In this document: one piece after another, positions 33,684-45,893 of the stretch
How positions within the stretch are numbered: the first letter of the stretch is position 1
How the letters are laid out: each line of letters starts with the position of its first letter
NCBI GenBank assembly: GCA_027625915.1
Contig: JANTQA010000063.1
Location: forward strand, 7,521,501-7,585,500
Direction of reading: 5' to 3'
DNA: 64,000 nt
From: Anaeramoeba flamelloides
Lineage: Eukaryota; Metamonada; Anaeramoebidae
Program-made: the position numbers and the translations under genes
Notes under the pieces: model-generated
The model's database searches: none
What the model was told of the DNA's origin: nothing
What the model saw: the letters and a program-made list of their open reading frames with translations, nothing else

Positions 33684-35595
33684 GATACTCACGACCTCTC
33701 GAAAGAATAAGAACTGATATACTGGATATTATGTTATTTTCTTTTGAATTTTTAGACTTGATAAATAAAAACTAACATTTGTAAAAGATTTTTATTTTTA
33801 GAGATTTCTCTTTTAGAATTTGTAATATTTTATATTGACAAATAACATTTACAATTTTGATCTAGTTTTGAAAATACAATAAAAATAAATCAAATAATGA
33901 ATAAATTCAAGATATAGCAATAAGAGATCATTTATTTTATTCAAAAATATTTATCTAAATTCATCAAAATTTCAAAGATTAAATAATAGTATTTTTCAAT
34001 TATTTGTAGAATAAATAAGGAACTATTATTATAATAGAATAAGTTATTTGATAATAACTATTTTTTTTTTTTTTTTTTTTTATTAGAATTTTTTATTTTA
34101 ATTACTTTTAGTTGTTTGAGAATATTTAAACAATTGAGAAATAATAATAAAAAATATTAAAACATTTAATCTTTGGGTTATTACTAATACATTGAAAGAA
34201 TTAAGAATAGGTAATTAAATACTAATTTATAATAACCAAATTAAAATTATTTTTCTATTTATTTTAAGTTTTTATTAAATTTTAAAGATTTGTATAAAGT
34301 GTTATTATAAATTTTTTTATTTAATAGTTGGGTTATTTATCTTGTTATTTTTTTGTTAAAAATAAGAAATAATTACTTTCAACTGTTCATTTAATAAAGA
34401 ATATAAGTGTTTCAAGTTTAAAATAATTATTGTAATTTTTTTGATATTAAGTAGATTTTTTTTTTTTGCTGGATTAAATCAAAACTTTATGGTTTTATTT
34501 AGAAAAAATATTTTTATACACTACCTTAAAAGATTATAAGATATCTTTTATCTTCAAAGAAAATAGATTGGTTGAAATAATTGAAAATAGGTAAAATTTT
34601 GAACTGTTACTAAAATCAGGAAAAATGAATAAGACTTGAAAAAAATAATTCTGTAATGAAAATTACGTGAAAAGTTAATGGTATTCAAGTTACCGATTAT
34701 TATTTATTTTTTCATATCTCAATTTGAGGTGAATTTTTTTAATCAATTCTCAATAAATATTCTAGATTATTTTTTTTTTTTTTTTAGTTAACTTTCCCAT
34801 TAAATAAGAAATATTGAAGATCAAAATATTTATGAATTATTTAATTTTTTCTTTTTTTTTGTGAAAAATGTGGTATAACTACCCCCCAGATTTTTTTTTC
34901 AAAGTTATTTTTATCAGTGGAAATGTTTTTAAAGCACTACAAAAAAGTACTTAGTGAACTAATCTCTCGATATTTAATATATTTTTTTTGTCAAATAAAT
35001 CATTTTGGAATTCTTTTACATTTTCTTTAGTTATATAAAGAAAAAGGAAAGAAAAATGCAGTATATACTTAAAATGATGAATAGATGTTTTTTTATTGAA
35101 TTTAAGTTTCAAAAAGTTGAAAATAGTGTTGTTATGAATGAGTTCCCTAAAAAATAATTCTCCTTTATTTGGTAATTGTCATCCAGATACTTTTTGAAAA
35201 AATTTTTTTACTCAGTTTTATAAATAACTTTATTATTGATAGTTATTATTAATTAATTTTTTAAAAATCAATTGTATAATTATTTGAAAAAACAAAAAAA
35301 ACACAATAAAAATAGTTTTTAAAATTATCTTTACAATTGATGATGAATTTAAATAAACCTATTTGTAGAATCTGATGCAAAATCTTTTTGATATGAATTT
35401 TTTAAAACAAAGTTATGAAAATAATTAATTGTTAATATTTTTATTTGTCTCAAATAATTAAAGTTGATTAAATATAAAAAAATCGTATCTGTATTTTCAC
35501 AAATTAGTACAACCAAGAACCTTCATTTAGGGTAACATAAAGGCAAATGGTTATCTAAGCATTTTTTTTTTGTTTTAGATAATGCATTACACATT

Positions 35596-38500
35596 TCACC
35601 ACTCAACAAAATTTATAAGTCCTGATTCTTGTGTAACCTTCAATGCCTTTTTTCTTTCTTCAAGTGTAAGTTTCCTATTTATATCTTCAATTTGCGAAGC
35701 TTTATAACAAGGACGATATTGGAACATCAAATTATAACGTGTACTAATTCCTAAATTATGGGCTACCCATCGCGCACATTCTTTTGTACAGCAATTAATA
35801 TGGGTTGGTAAAACAAGGTGTCTTATTAAAATATCTGCACCAGATTTTTGTGCTTGTAATAAATTCCTATGGATAACTGAACAATAATTTCTTCTTTTCG
35901 ATAACATTTTCCCACATTTGTCACTGCCATATTTAAGATCTGAGAGATAAAGATCAACGACTCCATCTAATAACTGGCTGGCTTCTTCTGAATGATACAT
36001 ATTTGAATTCCAAACACAGGGTATATTTTCTTTAATATTTTGGAGCACATGCAAGATAAAAGGGAGATTTGGAATGGGATCACCTCCAACCCAATTCATA
36101 TTTCTCATTCCTCTTTTCCCACATCTTTTGAAATATTTTTGAATGGTGTTTGCAAGCTCAATTGGATCCATTATCTGACCATTTAATGAATTTTGTGAAA
36201 TGTCTAATTTTTATTTTGATGTTGATGTAAAAAAAAAATTAAAAATACCAGATTTAACATTTAATATTTAGACAAATCCCAACAATAAAAAAAATGAAAA
36301 TTTTGTTCAAAAAAATAATAATAATAATAATAATAATTTTAGAAAAAAGACTTTTATACAGTACAAAAAATATATTGAACTCTGATTATTAATAGTATTT
36401 TTTATTATACTAATATATAAATTATTATAATGTGGAATCAAATATTGATATATATTAAAAAAAATAGAAATTAGAAACATATCTTTCTTTAAAGCAATTA
36501 CAAATTCAAATAATTCTTTTTCTTTTTTTTTTGATCTTTCTTTTTTTTTTTATTTTTAATTTTAAAAAAATTTTTATTGATTTTTTTTAAGTATATCTAT
36601 ATTAACAAGATTTCACTCAAAATAGTCTAGCTAAAAATGAAAAATTCAATTTTTTTTTTTTGAAGAATTAGTGTACGATTGTTTAGAAATAAGAGAACTT
36701 ATATAGATATGGGGTGATGTTGATATTCATGAAAGAAATACCTGGAAAAACAATAAAATTCCAAAAAAAAATTAAATGTTAAAAAATTGTTCACCTTTCA
36801 TTGAAATGTCCAGATATTAAAATTACTCAATTTCTTTAGGAAATTAACATGGTTGATAATAAGTTTTTTCATCGAAAATGTTTTTTTTTTTTTTTTTTTT
36901 TTTTTAGAAATAACAAATCCTCTCTTTTCTGTATGTTAATTTGGAGTTTCAAATATTTTTTTTTTCAAATTGACTTTTAAAAAAATGTTAATATAAAAAT
37001 TTGGAAAAATTTATTTGAAATCATCAGGAAATTTACTATCTCTTAAATATTTTTTCTTATTTAAGAAAATGAAGTAAAAACCCGAGTACAAAAATAACAC
37101 TAACTTTTAACACTATTTTCAGAAATGAATTATTGTTTTAATAAGTTATTCCAAATTTCCCTCATTTTAAAAAAAAGTTCAAAATCCGAACATTTACAAA
37201 TTATTATAAAAAAATTATTAGTGTTGTAGAAGAAGAAAGAGGTTTGTTTGAATATATAGGAAAGTGTAAAAAAATATATACTTTAAAAATAAAACAACTA
37301 AATTTTAAATATTCTAGACTAAAAAAAAAAATATCAAAAATATTACAATCAATATTTTAAACTTGAAAAAAAATATTATTATTTATCCAACATAAATTAA
37401 ATCAATTCTTTCATTTTGTTGGACAAAAAAATCTGAAGAATAACTTAACTATTATGATACAAATTTTACAATAATACTTATTTAAAACTTGGAAAATTCA
37501 ACTTAATTTATCAAGAAATAATTTTAATTTGATGATTTTCATAATAATAATTAACAACCCAATCCTAATTATTCCAGTGAGCTGGTAATAACATAAAGAT
37601 TAAACCCATCAAGTTGTTTACTTTTATTTCTCTATTTTTTACATATTTTCAATACAATAAAATTAATTCAAATTAAAAAAGATACTTCTATTTTAATAAT
37701 GTGAGGATGTTTTCAAACCTTTATTAAAGAGTTTTCTATTTTGAAAAATTTTTAACTTTTTCAGAATTAAAACTTTTTTGAATTTTTCTATTTTAACTAA
37801 GTTCACACTTTTTTTAGATTATTAAAAATTTTTTGAAAGTTTTCTATTTTAATATAGTGGGGAATCAACCTTTAAATATAGTGTGTATGTTAGTGTTTGA
37901 AGAAAAGTCCTTTTTTAAAAATGAAAACTTATAAAAAGTTGTAATTCTGAAAATCTCAAAAAAAAAAAATACCTCACTTTTTTAGAATGACTTTAATAAA
38001 TAAAAAAAAAATGAATAAATGGAATTAAATAACTTTTTTAAATCTAAACAGTTCGTTTTTTCAAGTTTGAATGTTTGAAGAACAATATTCCAAAATCTTT
38101 TAAAATTTCAAAAGATTTAATAAATATTTGGTGAATAAAATAAAAGATCAATTTTTATAGATCTTCAAGGATTCACTATTTGATTTGTTGATTATTGTAT
38201 TTTCAAAATATGATTAAAGTTTCAAGGTTATTTGTTCATATAGACTCTTTTGAATTACCAAAAGTGAGATTTCATAAAAATAAAAATTGTTGATAAATTT
38301 TTTTTTCTTTTATTTCAAATCCAAAAATCCCAAACAAAAAAAGATTAAGATCTTTTTACTGAAAATAACATTTGTAATATGAATTATTTCAAAAATGATT
38401 ACTTATTTCTCTAAAGTTGATAAATGAATTTGGTTTATCAAGTTTTATTGAATCCTTGTGTAAAGAACTACAATTATTACTTGGGGAAAAATAATAAATA

Positions 38501-39765
38501 ATATTAATAATCATTAATGACTACGTTCCCACCCTCTACGGTCTTTTCTTATTTTGTTATTTTACATTCACTTCTAAAAACGAATTTATATTCAGAAAAA
38601 ATTGGACAAAAAATTACTATTTTTCAAAAATTAAAATCAACAAAAAAAACAAATGTTCAATAGATTTTTGAATGAAAATTTTAAAAAATAAATGACTTTA
38701 AGGGATTTTAAAGTACAAGTTCAAATATTAAAAACCTTTCAAACTTGTAGAAGTTACTGTAAAAAAGATTTAGAACAGCCTGGGAAATTATATTGTGTTT
38801 GACATAGATTGGGAATAAAAATTAATAAATGTTTAAAGCAAATTTTGGTATGGATCTCAGTTTAGGTAAATTAGGTAAAATTGTTGGAAATTCTGAAAAA
38901 TTTTCCTTATTTTGTAAAAAGAAATTCTCAATGGATAAATTTAACTGAGATTATGGAATTCTTTATTGAGATTTTTTATCAACAGTGTCAAATTTTTCAC
39001 TTGAGTACATTGTCCTTAAGAGAAAACTTGAGGAATGATGAAAAAACAAAAAGCTGATTTCTTTCAGTTCAAGTCAAAAAAACAGTCACCAAAATTGTAT
39101 TTTCATAAATCAATAATTGTGAATTGTATAAAATTCTTCCTATATTTTAAAGTCATTTAAACAAAACTCAATTTAAATCAATAAAGAATGGTTCAAGAAG
39201 AAAAAAATCTAAGGAATTGATCAAAAAGAAAAAGTGAAAAAAAAATTTAAAAGGGATATTTACCGTAGTTTTGACAAAAAATACACTTAAAATTACACCC
39301 AGAAAAAAAGATTGTCAAGCTTGGGACTAATTCTGGTTCTTCTCCGTGGTGAAGAAAAATACTTGAAATACGAGGGCTGACCCCGACTTTACATTTTCCT
39401 TTTTTAGTTTTTCGATCTTTTTCGCATCTGTTTTCACAAAGAATACAATTTCTCAAGATGCGATCACCAATTTCACATTTCAGATCCAATAAAGTCTGTT
39501 GTTTCTTATTTGTGTTTGTATTTTGATCTTCTTGAATTTCATTGTTTATTGTTTTGTCTTGGATTGAATGAAATTTGATCATCGAGCTTTTATGAAATTC
39601 CCACAGCTTTTCAAGAGGGGTCGAAGAATCAAAAGGCTCTTTAACATAGATTTCTTTTGAGAGTTGGTATGTACATTTTTGTTTCCCCCTTAGAATGTTT
39701 GTGTACAACGGGAGAGTTTCTTTGAGGTTGGTAGTGAATTTGATTTTTCTTTCAAAACTGATCAT
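35596..39765 (-). CDS. Radical SAM protein, PFL-activase-like family
   Basis: Two exons (39765-39264 and 36203-35596) join in phase within an Asp codon to give 369 residues. N-terminal cysteines C107, C110, C114 and C125 match the C-x2-C-x3-C-xn-C head of bacterial and archaeal PflA-like radical SAM proteins. The radical SAM motif C157-x3-C161-x2-C164 (SGCNFKCIFCQNYDISQ) should hold the 4Fe-4S cluster. The family sequence continues through LHHGEEPELVPSLTIFF, MNWVGGDPIPNLPFILHVL, VDLYLSDLKYGSDKCGKMLS and RHLVLPTHINCC. Exon 1 ends exactly at CQNY-G and exon 2 restores DISQNSLNG, the expected family sequence. The substrate is unknown; activation of a glycyl-radical enzyme is only one possibility. 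The true start is probably the ATG at 39765, not the in-frame codon at 39849. Confidence 0.85.
36610..36995. repeat. Dispersed repeat R4, copy 2 (intronic)
   Basis: It is colinear with the core of fold-back F3 at 28985-29370, including CTAAAAATGAAAAATTCAA, TTCATGAAAGAAATACC, TTTCTTTAGGAAATTAA and GTTAATTTGGAGTTTCAAA. It lies inside the radical SAM intron. Confidence 0.6.
38516..38830. repeat. Dispersed repeat R1, copy c (inverted, intronic)
   Basis: The reverse complement matches 17950-18350 and 19755-20290: GACTACGTTCCCACCC corresponds to the GGGAACGTAGTCC end, followed by AATTGGACAAAAAA, TTTAAGGGATTTTAAAG and CTTTCAAACTTGTAGAAG. It is more diverged than copies a and b. Confidence 0.6.
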
Positions 39766-39919
39766 TTTGAAAACAAATAAAAAAATGAATTTCTTTGATT
39801 TGTTGTTGAAAAAAGAGAAGTTTAGAAAATAAAAATCTTTTAATGACACAGAAGTGATCTTTTCTAAATCAAATTATCAACTTATTCCATTTATAAAATT
39901 TTTGGTTTCTAAATAATTT

Positions 39920-41145
39920 ATTGGACTGCAAAATTCAAATTAAGGTTTACAATCCCTAAAATTTGAAAAAAAGATTATCTTGTATCCGCTTTAGCAACTT
40001 ATTGTTTAGGTTCTTAGCTGATCGTTCTTGGACTTTGTAGGGGTTTTAAATTTGATTCAAGCATGTCAATTTTTGGTCAATTTAATTTTTTTTTGAAAGA
40101 GGAATTGACGAGTGTAAGGGCTAATATATTGAAAGTTAAGTTAGAAAAAATTTCGTTTTCATTTTGCCAATTGAAAATTTAATTTTGGTTTGGTTTTATT
40201 TAGAACTTTTAGAAAAATTTATTTTTTTTTTCAGTAATTGAGTAAAAAGTAATACACAAGAGTAAATATGAATGTTGTAAAAAATAAAGTTTTTACACTT
40301 TTAGAGAGAAATATAGAGCTCCATTCATTTATCCACAATTTTGGTAATAGTAAATATAATATCTGATTATGTTAATAGACTAAGAACAATTTTAATGGTA
40401 AAATCGTTTGGCAAACAACAATCTTTCAAATTTAAAAAAAAAATAGTTCTCAAACAAAGTATTGGTATTTGCCAAACGATTTTATATTGAAAATCCCTTT
40501 GAGATCAAAAACCAAAACGGATATTTTGTTTACTATTACCAAAATTGGATAAATACATGGAACTCTTTATTTATCTCTAAAATTGTAAACACTTTATTTT
40601 TTACAACATTCCTTATTTACACTTGTGTAGGAATATTTCAATTGATAACCCAAAATCAATTTTCAATCCTTACTTTGAATTGTAAAAGAAAAAGATCATA
40701 ATTTTCATTTCGCTTTCCAAAAAAAACACACATTTCAAGAATTAATAAAAAACATAAAAAGCCACGAATTCTAATTTGGCTGATAAACAATTTAAGCTTC
40801 TTTTCAGAAATAAAAATTTGAAAAGTTCGATGATTTAAAAATATTTTTTAGAAAGATGAATATAAAAATAAGTTTCCTCAACACAAAAAAATAAAAGACT
40901 GTTAATCCACATACCAATATATTAGTCCTTAGACCCATAGATTCGGATTTCTGAAAAAAAAAAAAAATTAATTGTCAAAAAATTATCTTTTTAAATCAGC
41001 ATTAAAATTCTTACCAAGCAGAAGGCTGATCAAATAAGAACCAAATTAACAATAAGTTGCTAAAGTGGATACAAGATAATCATATATCAAAACTCAGGGA
41101 TTGGAAACCTTAAAGTTAATAAAATTGTATCTCAACTGTCCAATA
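39920..41145. mobile_element. Fold-back element F4 carrying a nested element
   Basis: The outer arms (39920-40030 and, inverted, 41020-41145) share ATTGGACWGY, CCAATCCCT-type blocks, GATTATCTTGTATCC, CTTTAGCAACTTATTGTT and GGTTCTTA. Inside lies a second inverted-repeat element at about 40245-40650 and a copy of the GATCAAAATTTTCAT repeat (40686-40868). No open frame of note is present. Confidence 0.7.
40245..40650. mobile_element. Inverted-repeat element nested in F4
   Basis: The arms share GTAAATAWGAATGTTGTAAA, AAATAAAGTNTTTACA, TTTAGAGA, TTTATCCA, AATTTTGGTAATAGTAAA and TTTGGCAAA. It spans about 400 bp within the larger F4 palindrome. Boundaries are approximate. Confidence 0.7.
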
Positions 41146-42829
41146 AGAAAGACCCATTTAAAATATCTCCAGAAATATCATTTAGAATTGATTTTGGGAT
41201 GCGCTTGATTTTTTTCATTGAAAAAGTAATTATTTTGGGGAATACGGAATATAAATTATAGTTTATTTTTGGAAATATGACCGGTGAAACAAATTTCTAT
41301 TTCAGGTATTAGCATCATCAAGTTACATCTCTAATTAACGTTGGCTTCAATTAAAAGTAGATGGTCTTTATTCGAATTGTTATAGAAAAAGATATTAATA
41401 ACATTCGTGAGTATTTAATATTAGCTTTTTTACAAATAATAATTTTTAAAAATTTTTCATTTTTTTTTTTTTTAATTGATTTTCCATAGCTAATAATAGA
41501 AAAACGAAAATGATTTGATCCCAGTATTTAAAAATTAATATTCAGAACATCCAAAAGTAACTATTTTTTCAATTTTTGAATTACAAGATATGCTCAATTA
41601 ACTGTGCATAAAACCTCAAGACCAATTATTTTTATTTCGTTTTTATAAAGTGGGTTGTTTTTTAATATATTTCAACAAATCAAGGTAAATAAACCTTCGA
41701 AAAAAAATCTATTCGTAAATTCAGAATTTTTTAAAGAAATTGAATTTTTTATTTATTAATCTACATTTCGCGATCTAGTATAGAAAGATATTTGGCAACT
41801 TTGGAGTCTGAAAATTGATAATTTGACCTATATATTAGTTATAGAATTCAGGAGTTTTTTTACTAAGACAAGGATCAGTATTAATTGATAAAAATGGTCA
41901 ATTATTACTATTTTACTATTCGATTTTTAAGATTTATTTGAAACATGGAACATTAATATTATTTACATCCAATAACAAAGAACATTGAATAACGATTTCT
42001 CTATATGAGTACTAATCCCTTAAAGAAGTATATACGTGTTAGAACTTATGAGTACTCCAGTGACTGGAAAATTGAACCATCAAAATCATTTCATTAACCA
42101 AATATATTCATATTTTAATAAATATTAAAAGTGGAATATATCCTAATATAATATATTTATAAACTAACTAAAAAATTGAAATAAAAAAAAATTGATCAAG
42201 TAAAAATAAATAAAAAATATCCTTTAATTGATCTTCTCTGTCACATTTGTTACAATTACTTCTTCTTTACTTGATTTTTGTTTTTATTTATGAATTTTGT
42301 TTGGAAAATTTTTTGATAAAAAAAGTACATTCCATCTCTAAAGAATTTTCCAACAAGAATTTTAATTCGAATTGTAATTCGATATATCGAATTTTAATTT
42401 TTTTTAAAGAAAATGTGATTATTTTTTAATTCTGTTTCAGAAATAAATATTTATTAGGTAAATTTGTTTGATTGGGGAATTATTTCTTTTCTCTTTAATT
42501 GTCAACTAAAAATAATTCTGAATTCTGGTTGAAATTTTTTCTCAATTTTAGATTTTATTTGGTATCAATTTTTTTGTAACTGTTTTTTGATTTTAATATT
42601 CAATTTTTTTTCTTTTAATCTTTGGAATATTATTCTTTTTTTTGGTTTTTTTTGATAAAAATATTTAAAAAAGAATTATGAAAGAAATTTATAACAAAAT
42701 GTTTTGTAAAATAATAACAAATTGTAATGGGTCGATAATTTCAAGATTATAAATTGTTTAGATTCCTACAAATTAAGAAGATAAAGAGAACAAATCTTCA
42801 AAAATTAACTTGGAAGAATTTCGATTTTT

Positions 42830-43095
42830 TTACATTGTTCATTCTTGATTGAAACAAATTTATCTTGAAAGGTGATTTTTCGTGTTTGGTCTTCTAAAAA
42901 AGAAAAGATTTATTTCAAATTCATATCTTTCCCAGATCTATTTTTTTTCTTACTCTTTGTTTAATTTCACTCTTTTGTATAAACACTTTTCTAAATCCAA
43001 AACCAAATTTAATTACAACCAAAAATTTAATCATTAAAAATGTTCAAAAAAATCGAAAAAGTTGAAATTTCAACTCTGAATTACTTTGGGGTCAC
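42830..43095. repeat. Dispersed repeat R3, copy 2
   Basis: It matches the reverse complement of 5835-6090: GATTGAAACAAATTTATCTT, AAGGTGATTTTTCGTG, TTTGGATTTAGAAA-type sequence and AACTCTGAATTAC. The rest of 41146-43739 is A+T-rich and holds nothing else I can support. Confidence 0.55.
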
Positions 43096-43739
43096 TTTCT
43101 TTTCACAAATAGAGTAGCATACGATTTTTTGGTTTCAAAGTTTCTATAGGTGGTTACACTCAAAAAAATCTTTATTCAGTAATGTTTACACAATTTAAAT
43201 TTTTCAAAATAGTAAAATGTACTTTTTTCCTTAAAGATAAATTTTTGCAAAAATAATTCATTTTTAAATGTCAAGAAGGATTATTAACGTATTAACCAAA
43301 ATAGAAGGTGAATTTCTGAATGTGTAAGTAAAGAATTCACTTGGTATATCCGCCTTAAAATCAATTCTACATATTTTGATTCGATATTTATTCCTTTCCT
43401 AGGTTAATTTCCAGAAACACCTTTGTACCTTCTTAATTGTTTAAAACAAGTTTAAAGGGTTTTCAAAATTTCGGGTTTTACTGAAAGGAAAGAATAAAGG
43501 TTCACAAGGACAATTTGATGACTATTGGACAATTTCAGAAAAAAAGTTTACTTCAGAATTTATCTTAAAAATGTCAATAAACATCACCGAGAAAGTACTA
43601 ATCTTTTAAACGTTATGTAAAATCTTCCAAAAACCAATTTCTCATTTTACAAATCGAATTATAAAGCTTTGTTGCTTGTAGATAAAATCAAATCAAAAAA
43701 AATCATTTTTTTAACTATCGATCAAAGATATTTCATTAA

Positions 43740-44147
43740 ATGTCTTTTCAAAAAAGCACAATCACAAATAACCAAGAAACAGAAATAGAAAAGAAAAAAA
43801 AAAGAGTTCCAGTCTCATCAGCCTCAACTTACAAATCAAAAGGACAAGTTTTCGAAAGAGATTGTGAAATTTTTTCTTGTATGTTGAATCAAACAAACAT
43901 CAACTCCAATAATAATAAATATTATGAAATACAAATCATTGAAATAGGAAATGGGTTTATTTTGTTTACACATTGGGGAAGGGTTGGTAGTAATGGTTAC
44001 ACAAATGAAAAGAGTTATGAAAAGGAAGATGTTTGCATTGAGGAATTTAAAAAAAAATTTTTCCAAAAAACTGCAAATAGATGGAACGATCGAGCAAATT
44101 TTAAATGTGTACAAAGAAAGTACAACATGCTGGAAATTGATTATTAG
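43740..44147 (+). CDS. Stand-alone WGR-domain protein
   Basis: The protein has 135 residues. After a basic leader of about 35 residues, the whole remainder is one WGR domain: YYEIQIIE, FILFTHWGRVGSNG (WGR at about 79-81), EEFKKKFFQKTANRW and the terminal KYNMLEIDY. WGR domains in PARP2/3-type enzymes bind DNA ends and transmit the break signal to the catalytic part. No PARP regulatory or ADP-ribosyltransferase domain follows; the stop comes exactly at the domain boundary. It could be a small DNA-end-binding adaptor, a WGR protein of the bacterial single-domain kind, or the 5' exon of a longer gene. No convincing continuation is seen in the next 1.3 kb, which is repeat sequence. The ATG choice is supported by the lack of an upstream in-frame start. 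Confidence 0.8.
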   Translation: MSFQKSTITNNQETEIEKKKKRVPVSSASTYKSKGQVFERDCEIFSCMLNQTNINSNNNKYYEIQIIEIGNGFILFTHWGRVGSNGYTNEKSYEKEDVCIEEFKKKFFQKTANRWNDRANFKCVQRKYNMLEIDY

Positions 44148-44384
44148 TCAAAAAAAAAAAGGTATTTTGAGACAAAAAGTATATTAAATACCAATCAGAT
44201 AAATTTGGTTTTTTTGGGTGAACCGGGATCTCAAATTTAAACTTTAAGGGAACTGTCCCTACAAAAATAAATTGACTTTTACAATTCTTGAATTCAAGTT
44301 TTGCTTTGCTATTAAATCCAACGTTTTACTTTCGACTATCAAATTAAACACTTGAGGTATGATAATGGTATTTTTATTCTAAAT

Positions 44385-44575
44385 GGGAAAAAACTTTTAC
44401 TTCATTTTCTATTTCCTTTTTCAATAAAGTTTTCCAAAATTACAACCCAACTTCTTTTGAAAGCCATATTTTCATTTTCCTTTTTCAAATCGAGAGTTCA
44501 CAAATTACATCCTTCTTCTTTTTTGAGAACTCTTATTTAGTAAAAGAGAAATCTGGAAAAGGAAGTGAAAATTTT
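44385..44575. repeat. TTTTCACTTC palindromic repeat, copy 2
   Basis: The tips AAAACTTTTACTTCATTTTC and, inverted, GGAAAAATTTTCACTTCCTT enclose a spacer with a further CCATATTTTCATTTTCC block. It is related to 17706-17832 and 60868-61005. Confidence 0.55.
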
Positions 44576-44581
44576 TCCTAC

Positions 44582-45080
44582 TGTAGTCAAAATAAAGTGT
44601 TCAAAAAAAATTTAATGCGTGTTTCAAAATAAAAAGCGTGTTTTTTTGTTATAGAGGACCTATACATTAACCAATCAAAGAAACCAATAATAAACCCTAA
44701 AAAAAAATGGTATTGGTTTCTTAAAGTTCTATTATTTAAAAAAAAATTCTAAAAATGAAGGATCAAATTGTAAAATTTATCTCAAAAAATAGAGTAAATT
44801 GATAAGAAAATTTTTAATCATCAAAAAAACAAAAAAATTGAGAATATTATGGAAAATTTTCAACTATTTGCATTAATAATTTAAATTTTACTGAAATTAA
44901 CCAGACCTTTACTTTCAAAATTGATTTGAACTTAGGTATACTATTAGGTAGTAGATTGGATGTTGCCTTGTTACAAGAAGAAAAAAAGCATGGATTAACA
45001 ATTGAAACACGAATTATAGTCTTTGTTCACGCATTGTTTTGATCACTGTATTTATTATGTTAGAGTACCAGTTAAACACG
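44582..45080. repeat. Dispersed repeat R2, copy 1
   Basis: About 500 bp, colinear with 58150-58640. Shared blocks are CCTATACATTAA, AATAAACC, GGTATTG plus TCTTAAAGTTC, TTTAAATTTTACTGAAA, CTTTCAAAATTGATTT, TGACAAGAAGAA-type sequence and TTTTGATCACT. It lies directly downstream of the TTTTCACTTC palindrome. Confidence 0.65.
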
Positions 45081-45452
45081 AAAAATTTCTATTCTAGAGT
45101 AATAGACTGTGTCAAAAAAAAAAAAAAAAAATAGAAATTAGAGATTGAAATTTTTTCTCTCTCTTTTTCTTTTTCTTTGGGTTGAATCTTTTCTTGTTGT
45201 TTTTTGGTATTGAGAAAATCAATTCTTTTACTTGAATTTTTGAAACATTAATCTTATGACGAAAGAAAAATATATATATATATTCATGAATTTCGCTATT
45301 AGTTAATACAAATAGAAAATGTGGAACATCTATTGTCGATCGAAAAAAAACCGTCTTAATTAATAAAAAAATAAATAAAAATAAAACTATTTTCAAAATA
45401 AAAGTTGATTATTAATGTGTAAAAAAATTATAAAGAATTAAATTTACAGGTA

Positions 45453-45860
45453 TTAATCTATATCAATAATTTCGTGCTTAACAGCACTCTTTAAAGAATT
45501 GTGATTGTCAAAATTACTATTATTGATTCTTTGCTGCACTGAACGCGTATAGCTTCTAAAATTGTGATAAAGACAAATTTGGTTAGAATTTAGTATTTTG
45601 ATACCTACTTGTACCCCGCATGAGCAAAATGCGCCTTGGTAAAGCACTAAAGAATATTCATCTGTTTGGGTTTTTTCTTTATTTATTTCACCATTGAAAT
45701 TGGAGATTTGTTGTTGGTTACCAAGTACATAAAACGTTTGGTATTCGCCTTCCAATATGATTCCGCAAGACTTTGGAACTAAATCAAGATTTTCCATATT
45801 ATTTTGCCAAGAATAGACCACCTTTTCACAAGATGAACAAAAAATTTCATTTTGGATAGT

Positions 45861-45893
<33 letters not shown>

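Larger units (their letters stand above)
36204..39263 (-). other. 3,060-nt intron of the radical SAM gene
   Basis: The donor GTAAAT lies at 39263 and the acceptor TTAG ends at 36204. It contains dispersed repeats R4 (36610-36995) and R1 inverted (38516-38830), a T-run of about 25 near 36880, and otherwise A+T-rich DNA. No other gene is visible inside it. Confidence 0.75.
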
